A stretch of DNA of 9,279 nucleotides from Candidatus Geothermarchaeota archaeon (GCA_030601715.1 JAUWBL010000027.1:1-9279); one strand, 5' to 3'. Numbered from the stretch's first letter, positions 1 through 6,828 are shown. A program made the numbers and translations. Notes: generated by a model not told the origin, from the sequence alone.

Positions 1-79
1 AAAGGCGATCGATAGCCATCCGAAACTCACAGGGGGTTCTTCAGTCAAGCAGGTTACCATCCTCCACCTAGAACAAGGA
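1..79. other. Left-edge stretch, possible end of a neighbouring gene
   Basis: Two frames are open to the window edge and I cannot choose between them. On the minus strand an ATG at 60-58 opens a 20-codon frame beginning MVTCLTEEPP and running off the edge. It is preceded immediately by a purine-rich GGTGGAGG (68-61) and, at 80-85, by the symmetric TTATAA box, which would suit a divergently transcribed gene. On the plus strand a frame from base 2 ends at a TAA at 83-85, inside the TATA box, and its last residues would be VTILHLEQGL. Both are short enough to be open by chance. I recognise neither product. Confidence 0.3.
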
Positions 80-86
80 TTATAAG
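80..86 (+). promoter_or_regulatory. TATA box upstream of the endonuclease Q gene
   Basis: TTATAAG is the same heptamer found upstream of two other genes in this window (1574 and 6896). Transcription starting about 26 bases downstream would give a leader of roughly 40 bases before the TTG at 152. Its core TTATAA is symmetric, so it could also serve a minus-strand gene starting near 60. Inference from sequence only. Confidence 0.5.
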
Positions 87-151
87 ACTACCTATGAATA
101 GGGTGTAAAGAACTCGTCATCCCCTGCACGCTCTGTCACGACGGTGCTTCA

Positions 152-1465
152 TTGACTCAAGAACACCTTGAAAACGAAAGGCGATTCCGCCCTCCGGGTG
201 GCAACCTCGTTCTGTACGCCGACCTTCACATCCACAGCTATCTGAGTAGGGCCACCAGCGCCCACATGAATCTTCATGAGCTATCGAAGAACGCTCTCAG
301 GAAGGGTCTCACCCTCCTCGGCACGGGAGATTTCACCCACCCAATCTGGATCAAAGAGATCAAAGGACTGTTGAGTCCCTTCGGTGACAGTGGACTGTAC
401 AGCTTCGGAGGGGTCCTTTGGATGCTCCAGACGGAGGTCAGTACCGTGTACAAGGATGACAGTAAGACTCGGAAAGTCCATCACATCATCTACGCCCCTG
501 ACTTTGAGACGGTGGACCAGATCAACGATGTCCTATCTGAATACGGCAAGTTGGATGTGGACGGCCGACCAATATTCAACAACATAGCCTCACCACGCCT
601 CGTAGGGATGCTGAAGGCGATTTCCCCAGACATTCACATCATCCCAGCCCATGCGTGGACGAGCTGGTGGAGCATTTTCGGGGCATTCTCCGGATTCGAC
701 TCCGTCAAGGAGTGTTATCAAGATCAAGTCGGACACATATTTGCGCTGGAAACCGGGCTGAGCAGCGACCCGCCTATGAACTGGCGGCTGAGCGAGCTGG
801 ACGACTATGCTTTGGTCAGCAACTCGGATGCCCACAGCCCGTGGATCTGGAGACTGGGTAGGGAATTCAATGCTTTCAAGCTGGACACGCCCTCCTACCG
901 GGAAATCTTCGATGCGATAAGGGAAAGCGATGGCTCTCGGTTTCTCTTCACGGGAGAGGTCTCTCCAGAATATGGAAAATACCATCTCACCGGACACAGA
1001 AAGTGCGGGATCCGTCTTAGCCCCAGCGAGGCGTCGAGAAGACAGAACGTCTGCCCCAGGTGTGGCAGAAAGCTGACCGTCGGGGTGCTTCAAAGAGTTG
1101 AGGAGCTAGCAGACAGACCGGAAGGCTACTCGCCACAGGGGGCAATACCCTACAGAACGATCTTGCCGCTGTACGAGATCATCTCTCACATGCTGGGGGT
1201 CAAAGCTCTTTACTCCAAACGAGTCCTCGAGATCTTGGATGGTCTGATCAGTCGCTTCGGGACAGAACTCAGAGCCCTTCTGGAGGTCGAAAGAAAAAGA
1301 TTGGAGGAGGTCTGTGGACGAGCCATCGCAGGCGCCATACTGGCGGTCAGGGAAGGGAGGGTGACCTACGAGGCTGGGTACGACGGATTGTACGGAGCTC
1401 CCGTCTTCCCTGTGGAGGAGATCGAGGGCGTTCGAAGGTCAGCCACACTTGACGAACTGATGTGA
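152..1465 (+). CDS. Endonuclease Q (EndoQ), PHP-domain DNA repair nuclease
   Basis: EndoQ nicks DNA 5' of deaminated bases (uracil, hypoxanthine, xanthine) and abasic sites; it is known from Thermococcales and other archaea. The PHP metal site is visible: ADLHIHS (D24, H26, H28), GTGDFTHP (D60, H63), QTEVS (E95), HH110-111, PAHAWT (H167) and SNSDAHSP (D226, H228). A zinc-binding insert follows (C285, then CPRC at 301-304), leading into KLTVGVLQRVEELADRPEG, a stretch I recognise from this family (COG1379), and a helical C-terminal part. The length of 437 residues is slightly above the roughly 420 of the Pyrococcus enzyme. Start: TTG 152 is the only ATG, GTG or TTG between the in-frame stop at 95-97 and the PHP motif; no clear Shine-Dalgarno precedes it. 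The last residues, SATLDELM, loosely resemble a PCNA-binding motif. No functional partner is adjacent. Confidence 0.88.
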   Translation: MTQEHLENERRFRPPGGNLVLYADLHIHSYLSRATSAHMNLHELSKNALRKGLTLLGTGDFTHPIWIKEIKGLLSPFGDSGLYSFGGVLWMLQTEVSTVYKDDSKTRKVHHIIYAPDFETVDQINDVLSEYGKLDVDGRPIFNNIASPRLVGMLKAISPDIHIIPAHAWTSWWSIFGAFSGFDSVKECYQDQVGHIFALETGLSSDPPMNWRLSELDDYALVSNSDAHSPWIWRLGREFNAFKLDTPSYREIFDAIRESDGSRFLFTGEVSPEYGKYHLTGHRKCGIRLSPSEASRRQNVCPRCGRKLTVGVLQRVEELADRPEGYSPQGAIPYRTILPLYEIISHMLGVKALYSKRVLEILDGLISRFGTELRALLEVERKRLEEVCGRAIAGAILAVREGRVTYEAGYDGLYGAPVFPVEEIEGVRRSATLDELM

Positions 1466-1567
1466 CGTGGAAGGCAGCCAGGCGCCGATACGGTTTCACA
1501 CTCAGGACCATGTGGAACGAATGAAGCTACGGCCGCGGATGGAGAATCCGTTCCGAGAGAAACTCCA

Positions 1568-1587
1568 GTCACGTTATAAGACGTGAC
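1568..1587 (+). promoter_or_regulatory. TATA box inside a perfect inverted repeat (candidate operator)
   Basis: GTCACGT (1568-1574) and ACGTGAC (1581-1587) are perfect 7-base reverse complements separated by TATAAG. With the last base of the left arm this forms TTATAAG (1574-1580), the window's recurrent TATA box. A dimeric regulator binding here would compete directly with TBP. The box centre lies 27 bases before the ATG at 1604, the normal archaeal distance to a transcription start, which predicts a leaderless message. The repeat is seen directly; its role as an operator is inferred. Confidence 0.55.
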
Positions 1588-2191
1588 GGTTGAGTTGAAA
1601 TCCATGAGACGGAGCTACCTGCTAGACCTGAGCGTGACTCTATTTCTGGCTCCCTTCGGCTTGGCGGCTTCACTTCTGATCTACGTAGCCCTCATCAGCC
1701 AAACAGCCTTCGACAGTCTCACACAGGTTTTTCTGTCCGTCTCAAAGAACCCGTATCTGTTCGTTGTATCCATTGCTCTAACGCTCGCGGGAACTGCCAT
1801 CTTTGTGAGAGTTCATGAGGCCCCCACCCACGGGGAAAGGCTCAGAACGGCTTCCTCTCTCGTCATTGGCCTAGGTGGGGCATCGGCGGTTCTGGCCTAT
1901 TTTGCCGCGTTCTTGTTCTCATGGAATCTTGGCACCGCCGGCCAGTTGATGGTGGAGGGAAGGTTTTTTTCAGTCTACCCACTTGTCTTGTTCTTCGAGG
2001 GTCTCCTTCTGCGGGTGGGAGGAGGGCAGGCCTTAAAGTTCAAGAGTTTTCTAGAGCCGCTTCTCGCTCTCCTCACTTTGCCGATCTTCTTCTTGATAGT
2101 CTTTCTCTCCGAGGCAAGTCTGGCGAGCCTGCTTTCCGGCATCCTGTTGATCGTATTTCTTTTCTGGGCTCTGGAGAGGTACTGGAAGTAG
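1583..2191 (+). CDS. Unrecognised small integral membrane protein
   Basis: I do not recognise the family. The protein is very hydrophobic, with about five or six candidate membrane helices near residues 17-38, 57-76, 92-113, 128-143, 157-175 and 180-197 (numbered from the GTG at 1583). A basic N-terminus (KSMRR) and a basic loop around 76-89 (RVHEAPTHGERLR) suggest these face the cytoplasm. No catalytic or transporter signature is visible. The longest open start is GTG 1583, but it lies inside the inverted repeat over the TATA box. ATG 1604 (residue 8, MRRSYLLDL) is 27 bases from the TATA centre and is the better start, giving 195 residues from a leaderless transcript. It is monocistronic: it converges on trmI with a 9-base gap. 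The promoter palindrome suggests dedicated regulation. Confidence 0.75.
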   Translation: MTVELKSMRRSYLLDLSVTLFLAPFGLAASLLIYVALISQTAFDSLTQVFLSVSKNPYLFVVSIALTLAGTAIFVRVHEAPTHGERLRTASSLVIGLGGASAVLAYFAAFLFSWNLGTAGQLMVEGRFFSVYPLVLFFEGLLLRVGGGQALKFKSFLEPLLALLTLPIFFLIVFLSEASLASLLSGILLIVFLFWALERYWK

Positions 2192-2200
2192 ACCCTGAGT

Positions 2201-3088
2201 TCAGCTGATAGTCTTCCTTCCAGTTGTTAGAAAGGCGGTGTGTCCGATCATACGGGATCCGGGCCTGGTTCTACCTCTCCTCACCAAAACATTTCGCATG
2301 AGTATCTCAACAGTCTGGATGTCTGTGAACATGCCCTTCATGGACTCCGCTGTTTTCTCGACCTGGTTGTATGTGGGCATGATCACAGAGAGCACGGCTC
2401 CGCCGATGAGGGAACGGTGGGCCGCGGGTATTGCCCTCCAGGGATCACCGATGTCCAGAAAGAACGCCTGTGCATCCTCTTCGTCCACTCCGGCCGTGAT
2501 GTCGCCTTCCTTGAGAGTGACGTAGTCGAGAAGTCCGGCTCTTCCAAGGTTTCGAGTAGCTGTTTCGATGAAATCCCTTCTTGTCTCGTAGCTGAAGACG
2601 TGACCATTTGGGCGAACGAACCATGCCAGCAGAGTGGCGAGCGCGCCGCTGCCTGTTCCTCCCTCCACCACTAATGAGCCAGGTCCTATTCCACTTCTGG
2701 TAAGGAGAATCCCCATGTCCTTCGGATACACAATCTGTGTCGGTCGACGGCTTTTCATGATGAAGTCCTCGCACGTGGGCCTTGCCAGCCAGACCCTCTC
2801 CCCGATCTTGGTTCGAACGGAGGCTCCATAGGGAGTTCCGATCAGCTCCTGCAGGCTAATCTCACCTCTGTGGGTGCTCAGCGTTCTTCCGAGGGACGCT
2901 TGTACCATCCATTTCTTGCCTTTGCTGTCTATCAGCAGAAGTGTGTCGCCCGGTTCTACCTTGTTTTCCAACCTTATCCCCCCAAGCCCCGAGATGGAGA
3001 GAACACAACTAAGGACTGCGCCTGAATGAAGTAAATATCCCCCTTTTTGGGCTACGGGAACAGAAACTCTTCGTGAGAGTGTTGCCAT
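2201..3088 (-). CDS. trmI: tRNA (adenine-N1)-methyltransferase TrmI
   Basis: SAM-dependent enzyme that methylates N1 of adenosine 57/58 in the T-loop of tRNA, usually as a homotetramer. Numbered from the ATG at 3088: a small N-terminal barrel domain (about 40-100, EPGDTLLLIDSKGKKW), RPTQIVYPKD (115-124), SAM motif I VVEGGTGSGAL (140-150; family norm is E.G.GSG), SYETRRDF with acidic E168, LDIGDPW (211-217, usually LDLP.P), MPTYNQVEKT, and the C-terminal RPGSRMIGHTAFLTTGRK typical of TrmI. The ATG gives 295 residues, about 40 longer than archaeal homologues, and the extension shows no family similarity. A TTG at 2971 (residue 40), preceded by purine-rich GGGGGGATAAGG, gives 256 residues and fits the family better. 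I would annotate 2201-2971 as the likely true gene. It is divergent from the R15P isomerase operon. Confidence 0.9.
   Translation of the reverse strand: MATLSRRVSVPVAQKGGYLLHSGAVLSCVLSISGLGGIRLENKVEPGDTLLLIDSKGKKWMVQASLGRTLSTHRGEISLQELIGTPYGASVRTKIGERVWLARPTCEDFIMKSRRPTQIVYPKDMGILLTRSGIGPGSLVVEGGTGSGALATLLAWFVRPNGHVFSYETRRDFIETATRNLGRAGLLDYVTLKEGDITAGVDEEDAQAFFLDIGDPWRAIPAAHRSLIGGAVLSVIMPTYNQVEKTAESMKGMFTDIQTVEILMRNVLVRRGRTRPGSRMIGHTAFLTTGRKTIS
3032..3038. promoter_or_regulatory. AT-rich box between trmI and the RuBisCO operon
   Basis: TAAATAT is the only TATA-like stretch between the probable trmI start (2971) and the isomerase ATG (3087). Read on the plus strand it predicts a start site near 3061 with a leader of about 26 bases. 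Read on the minus strand it predicts one near 3009. It would lie inside trmI if the longer trmI start were used. Weak evidence, position-based. Confidence 0.35.
3073..3079 (+). promoter_or_regulatory. Probable ribosome binding site of the R15P isomerase gene
   Basis: GTGAGAG ends 7 bases before the ATG at 3087. GTGA matches part of the archaeal Shine-Dalgarno GGAGGTGATC. A moderate match. Confidence 0.4.
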
Positions 3089-4046
3089 GTTCCCGGAAAG
3101 ATTCTATGAGATTACTGAGGGAATCAGGACGATGCAGATCCGGGGGGCCGGCCTGATAGCGCGGACGGCGTCTGAGGGCCTGCAAGTAGCCTCGGAAAGC
3201 ATCGATTCCACCGACTCAGATCACTTCTGGGGCCAACTCAAGAAGGCGGCTCGGCTCCTCTTGGAGACCCGGCCGACAGCGGTGTCCTTGCCAAACGCCC
3301 TGAGATTCATTCTCACTCGGGTCAAAGGAAGATACGATGCAGGAGGGTCCGTCGCGGACATCAGGAGGGTAACGACGGAGGCTTCAGAAGAGTTCATAGA
3401 GTCGTCTCTTTCGGCCGTTGACAGGATAGGGATCATGGGGGCTGGAAGACTTGAAGACGGCGACATCGTGTTGACACACTGCAACAGCCAAGCTGTCAAC
3501 TCCGTGATTGGCAGAGCTCATGGCAGCGGGATCAACATCCAATTGTATGTCACCGAGAGCCGACCCCGCTATCAAGGGCTGATTACGGCAAAGCAGCTAT
3601 CAGAACTGGGCGTCCCGGTCACCTTGATCGTGGACTCTTCCGCCAGATACTTCATGTCACGGATCGACAAGGTGATAGTGGGAGCGGATGCATTGGCCTC
3701 GAACGGTGCGGTTATCAACAAGATAGGGACAAGTTCGATCGCACTCGCTGCCCGAGAAGCCCGGGTACAATTCATGGTGGCGGCGGAGACGTACAAGTTC
3801 AGCCCGGAAACATTTCTTGGCGGTCTCGTCGAGATCGAGGAGAGGCCTGTCGAAGAGGTAGTGTCCACTGACTGGTTGAAGAAACACCCCGGCGTTCGGG
3901 TTCTCAATCCTGCCTTCGATGTGACGCCCCCCGAATACGTTGACGCGATCATTACGGAGGTTGGCATCGCGTCACCGTACACGTTTCTCTTCCTAGCACG
4001 GGAGAGATATGGATGGACGTTTGAGGAGACTGAGCCATGGGTCTAG
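3087..4046 (+). CDS. Ribose-1,5-bisphosphate isomerase
   Basis: Converts ribose 1,5-bisphosphate to ribulose 1,5-bisphosphate, the middle step between AMP phosphorylase and RuBisCO. It belongs to the aIF2B/MtnA isomerase fold. The sequence matches the Thermococcus enzyme closely by memory: IRGAGLIAR (18-26), ETRPTAVSLPNALR (60-73), THCNSQAV with catalytic Cys132, ETRPRYQG, GADALASNGAVINKIGT with catalytic Asp201, AAETYKFSPETFLGGLVEIE and NPAFDVTPPEYVD. Length is 319 against 322 in Thermococcus kodakarensis, with C132 and D201 in place of its C133 and D202. The ETRPTAVSLPNA, TRPRYQG and AAETYKF blocks favour this enzyme over aIF2B subunits or methylthioribose-1-phosphate isomerase. It is the first gene of an operon: its last 10 bases overlap the RuBisCO start, so the two should be made together. 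Confidence 0.95.
   Translation: MFPERFYEITEGIRTMQIRGAGLIARTASEGLQVASESIDSTDSDHFWGQLKKAARLLLETRPTAVSLPNALRFILTRVKGRYDAGGSVADIRRVTTEASEEFIESSLSAVDRIGIMGAGRLEDGDIVLTHCNSQAVNSVIGRAHGSGINIQLYVTESRPRYQGLITAKQLSELGVPVTLIVDSSARYFMSRIDKVIVGADALASNGAVINKIGTSSIALAAREARVQFMVAAETYKFSPETFLGGLVEIEERPVEEVVSTDWLKKHPGVRVLNPAFDVTPPEYVDAIITEVGIASPYTFLFLARERYGWTFEETEPWV
4023..4028 (+). promoter_or_regulatory. Ribosome binding site of the RuBisCO gene
   Basis: GAGGAG ends 8 bases before the ATG at 4037 and lies inside the isomerase coding sequence. It is the best Shine-Dalgarno match noted in the window and confirms the overlapping start at 4037. Confidence 0.7.
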
Positions 4047-5302
4047 ACGTATTCTTTGCGAAAGAGTTTCCCGATCCGGAGCAGCACTTACTTGCTCACT
4101 ACCGTATCGAGAGCGATGAGCCCATAGAGAGAGCTGCTATGAAGATAGCGGCTGAAGAGTCGATAGGCACGTGGACGGAGGTGAAAACGACCACGACGAG
4201 GGTGAGAAGGGATCTAGCTGCGAAAGTGTACAACGTCAAGGGGAGAATGGCTTCGATCGCATTCCCGATAGAGCTCTTCGACGTCCAAATAGGCGGAATA
4301 CCAAGCATCCTCTCGATAGTGGCTGGGAATCTTTTCGGACTTCGTGCGCTGAGGGCAGTGCGTCTCATGGATCTAGAGTTCCCTCCTGATGTGGTTTCTC
4401 ATTTCAAAGGCCCCAAATTTGGAGTAGAAGGAGTTCGCAGAATGCTGGGAACGGGCAGAGATCGAAGACCCCACCTAGGAACCATCGTGAAGCCCAAGGT
4501 CGGTCTGACTCCCCGAGAGACGGCCAAAGTGGCCTACGAGGCGGCCCTAGGCGGGGTCGACATGATAAAGGACGACGAGACCTTGGTGAACCAGAAGTTC
4601 TGTCCCCTGTGGGACAGACTCCACGAGGTGATGGAGGCTCTTGACAAGGCTACCGGGGAGACGGGCAGAAAGATATTCTACGCTCTCAACATCACAACAG
4701 GCGCGGACAGGATCACCGATGTGGCAGAGAAGGCTCTCGAGAACGGAGCGAACATGCTCATGGTGGATATCATTACGGCTGGATTCCCATCCCTGCAAGC
4801 CTTGGCTGAGGATCCATCCATCGATGTTCCGCTCCACGCGCATAGGGCCATGCACGCGGCCATGACGAGGAACAGAGAGCATGGGATTCATATGAACGTT
4901 CTGGCGAAGTTGGCAAGGCTGGCGGGTGCTGATCAACTTCATACAGGCACAGCTGCTGGCAAGATGGGAGAAGAAAATGAGGTGGCTGAGATTTCCAGAA
5001 TCAATGAGATGTTGAGGGCACCCATGAACGGACTCAAACCGGTTCTTCCCGCGGCATCGGGCGGGATTCACCCAGGGCTGGTTCCAGAAAACGTTGAGGC
5101 CTTGGGCCGAGACATAGTGCTGAATGCGGGAGGGGGGATCCACGGGCATCCGCGAGGAACGAGAGCGGGAGCCCGGGCCATGAGGCAGGCTATTGATGCC
5201 CACATGATGGGGGCCTCACTGTCGGATTACGCTGAAAAGCATGTCGAGCTAAGGGAAGCGCTCCAGTTGTGGGGGACGCGACAGGATTACCGGTACGCCT
5301 AG
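4037..5302 (+). CDS. rbcL: Form III ribulose-1,5-bisphosphate carboxylase (RuBisCO large subunit)
   Basis: Adds CO2 to ribulose 1,5-bisphosphate, giving two 3-phosphoglycerates; in archaea with this gene set it ends AMP degradation rather than driving a Calvin cycle. Active-site residues (spinach number in brackets) are present: E40 (60), T45/W46 (65/66), N98 (123), K152 and K154 (175/177) in TIVKPKVGL, carbamylated K178 (201) with D180 and E181 (203/204) in KDDE, H269 (294), R270, H302 (327), loop 6 K309 (334), S341 (379) and GGG 365-367 before HGHP. It is therefore a true RuBisCO, not a RuBisCO-like form IV. TIVKPKVGL and AGGGIHGHPRGTRAGA recall methanogen form III. Length 421 is normal; no small subunit is present. 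Odd points: loop 6 reads GKMGEENEV, one residue short of the usual GKMEGG pattern, and KDDET replaces KDDEN. Its TAG shares CTAG with the opposing AMP phosphorylase stop. Confidence 0.96.
   Translation: MGLDVFFAKEFPDPEQHLLAHYRIESDEPIERAAMKIAAEESIGTWTEVKTTTTRVRRDLAAKVYNVKGRMASIAFPIELFDVQIGGIPSILSIVAGNLFGLRALRAVRLMDLEFPPDVVSHFKGPKFGVEGVRRMLGTGRDRRPHLGTIVKPKVGLTPRETAKVAYEAALGGVDMIKDDETLVNQKFCPLWDRLHEVMEALDKATGETGRKIFYALNITTGADRITDVAEKALENGANMLMVDIITAGFPSLQALAEDPSIDVPLHAHRAMHAAMTRNREHGIHMNVLAKLARLAGADQLHTGTAAGKMGEENEVAEISRINEMLRAPMNGLKPVLPAASGGIHPGLVPENVEALGRDIVLNAGGGIHGHPRGTRAGARAMRQAIDAHMMGASLSDYAEKHVELREALQLWGTRQDYRYA
5299..5302. other. Shared CTAG holding both rbcL and deoA stop codons
   Basis: CTAG is its own reverse complement. 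rbcL ends at TAG 5300-5302 on the plus strand and AMP phosphorylase ends at TAG 5301-5299 on the minus strand. No spacer remains for separate terminators, so each transcript must run into the other gene's 3' end. Confidence 0.9.
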
Positions 5303-6828
5303 ACATTCAAGAACATTGTTTCTGGGACCGTTCTGAGGAGCATTCCTTCTATTATGAGGGGAGACTCCCTCCTTAGAACGTTCACTGCGTCCTGGAGCTT
5401 GACACTTCTCTCAGCGTATATCTCAAGCATCTTCTGGTCCTTTCTGACCTTGTGTCCTCTCTTCACGTGCAACACTACCCCTGCTCCTTTGTCACGAGGA
5501 GCCCCGGCAGCTCTCCCCATCTCTGTGAGGACGCGATTTTCCACGGACGTAACGTACCCGTCCACGGGGGCATAGAGGGCGTGCCTGTGGTCGCCGACCG
5601 TGATCTCTTCCGGCTTAACCCGGGAATCGCCTCCTTGAGCCTCTATTATCTCCTTCATCTTGTCGAAGGCTCTGCCGCTCTTCAGTATCTCCCGGGCGAC
5701 CTCGTATCCTCTCCCGGCGGGAGCTGTGCCACCCATTTCCAGGATCAAGCCGGAAATCGAGACCGACTTCTCGATAAGGCTGGAGGGTCCGTCACCCGTC
5801 AGGGCTTCCAACGCCTCTTTAGCCTCCAGAGCCGGTCCGATGGCGTGCCCGATGGGTTGTCCCCCGTACGTGACCCCGCACCTCACCTGGATTCCCAGCC
5901 GTCGTCCAAGATCTATGAACCTGTTGGCCAGAGAGACAGCTTCTTCCATAGTTTCGACTTTGGCTCCTTTACCCGTCGGGATGTCGAGGACCAGATTCCT
6001 GACCCCTGCTGCCATCTTCTTAGCCAGGATGCTGGCGAGCATCTGAGACTCTGGATCAATTCCCACGACAGACTCTGCTCTGATTATCATGTCATCGCCC
6101 GGAGCCAGATTCAACATCCCGCCCCAAGCTATGGCACCATTCGTCTTTCTGGCGATCTCTTTGAGTTCGGATGCTGTGAATTCAACTTGTGCCAGAACCT
6201 CCATAGTGTCCGCAGTACCCGTAGGGCTTGTGATCGCCCTGCTTGAGGTCTTGGGGATCAGGAGACCCGCCGAGGCTACTATGGGTACGATTAGCAAACT
6301 GACCTTGTTCCCAGGGACACCACCGATGCTGTGTTTGTCGTAGGCTGGGGAGTCGAATTCGAGCCTGTCCCCTGTATCCACTAACGCCCGGGTAAGGAAT
6401 TCTGTCTCGTCGTCATTCATACCTACGTATTTCTGAGCCATCGCGAAGGCGAGTGTTTCCATAGGACCGATGTTTCCAAGTACGATGTCTTGGATGATGG
6501 TTCCCATGTCCGCCTTGGACAAGGTCGCCCCCTTCATCTTTCGCTTGATCAGAGTGACCGACTGGGGCCGCGGAGCCAGAGCTACTGAGACGATGTCTCC
6601 GTCCGTGATTCCAGCATCGCTCGCAAGCTCCTGCGAAACACGAATGGTTCCGTCTTGGGTGAGCTTGTCGCTCAAGTAGAGCATGGCAGTGATGGTGGTT
6701 TCATCTGCCGTAAGCTTCACTCTGTCGAAGGATCTCAAATCAGCATTTTCGGCGTCCTTCGAGCTGACAACTACCGCTCTTTCTCTTGAGAAGAGGTCGA
6801 TTACCTTAGCCTTGAACCGGATCTTCAT
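5299..6828 (-). CDS. deoA: AMP phosphorylase (archaeal thymidine phosphorylase-like)
   Basis: Uses phosphate to split AMP (also CMP and UMP in studied archaea) into the free base and ribose 1,5-bisphosphate, the first step of the pathway completed by the two convergent genes. At 509 residues it matches the roughly 503-residue archaeal enzyme and is longer than bacterial thymidine phosphorylase. The N-terminal 85 or so residues form the extra small barrel domain typical of the archaeal form. Then come the helical domain with DKHSIGGVPGNK (164-175), the phosphate-binding KTSSRAITSPTGTADTMEV (193-211, the family signature), the LDIPTGKGAK loop (281-290) and a C-terminal domain with APVDGYV (420-426). 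The ATG at 6828 lacks a Shine-Dalgarno; a TATA box at 6896-6902 predicts a leader of about 45 bases. The 3' end meets rbcL stop-to-stop. Confidence 0.95.
   Translation of the reverse strand: MKIRFKAKVIDLFSRERAVVVSSKDAENADLRSFDRVKLTADETTITAMLYLSDKLTQDGTIRVSQELASDAGITDGDIVSVALAPRPQSVTLIKRKMKGATLSKADMGTIIQDIVLGNIGPMETLAFAMAQKYVGMNDDETEFLTRALVDTGDRLEFDSPAYDKHSIGGVPGNKVSLLIVPIVASAGLLIPKTSSRAITSPTGTADTMEVLAQVEFTASELKEIARKTNGAIAWGGMLNLAPGDDMIIRAESVVGIDPESQMLASILAKKMAAGVRNLVLDIPTGKGAKVETMEEAVSLANRFIDLGRRLGIQVRCGVTYGGQPIGHAIGPALEAKEALEALTGDGPSSLIEKSVSISGLILEMGGTAPAGRGYEVAREILKSGRAFDKMKEIIEAQGGDSRVKPEEITVGDHRHALYAPVDGYVTSVENRVLTEMGRAAGAPRDKGAGVVLHVKRGHKVRKDQKMLEIYAERSVKLQDAVNVLRRESPLIIEGMLLRTVPETMFLNV

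Noticed and set aside
98..151. CTLCH (a CXXCH haem-binding motif) encoded in frame upstream of EndoQ
   Set aside because: There is no usable start codon for it and no cytochrome context; most likely leader DNA that happens to be open.
590..1093. 167-residue minus-strand ORF within the EndoQ gene
   Set aside because: The plus strand carries all the PHP and zinc motifs; this frame has no recognisable content.
1466..1567. Intergenic stretch checked for tRNA, small RNA or repeats
   Set aside because: No tRNA T-loop (GGTTCGAATC-like) or box C/D motif was seen, and no repeat other than the promoter palindrome just downstream.
1539..1586. Short ORF MENPFREKLQSRYKT before the membrane protein gene
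   Set aside because: Fifteen codons overlapping the TATA box and palindrome; no ribosome site and incompatible with the predicted transcription start.
3087..4046. Alternative call as aIF2B subunit or methylthioribose-1-phosphate isomerase
   Set aside because: The diagnostic blocks, catalytic Cys132/Asp201, length and operon with RuBisCO all match R15P isomerase.
4547..5203. 218-residue minus-strand ORF inside rbcL
   Set aside because: It is the antisense shadow of a gene with intact RuBisCO motifs; its translation shows no recognisable domain.
5452..6246. 264-residue plus-strand ORF opposite AMP phosphorylase
   Set aside because: Antisense of a clearly identified gene; the sequence is low in family-like pattern and has no start context.
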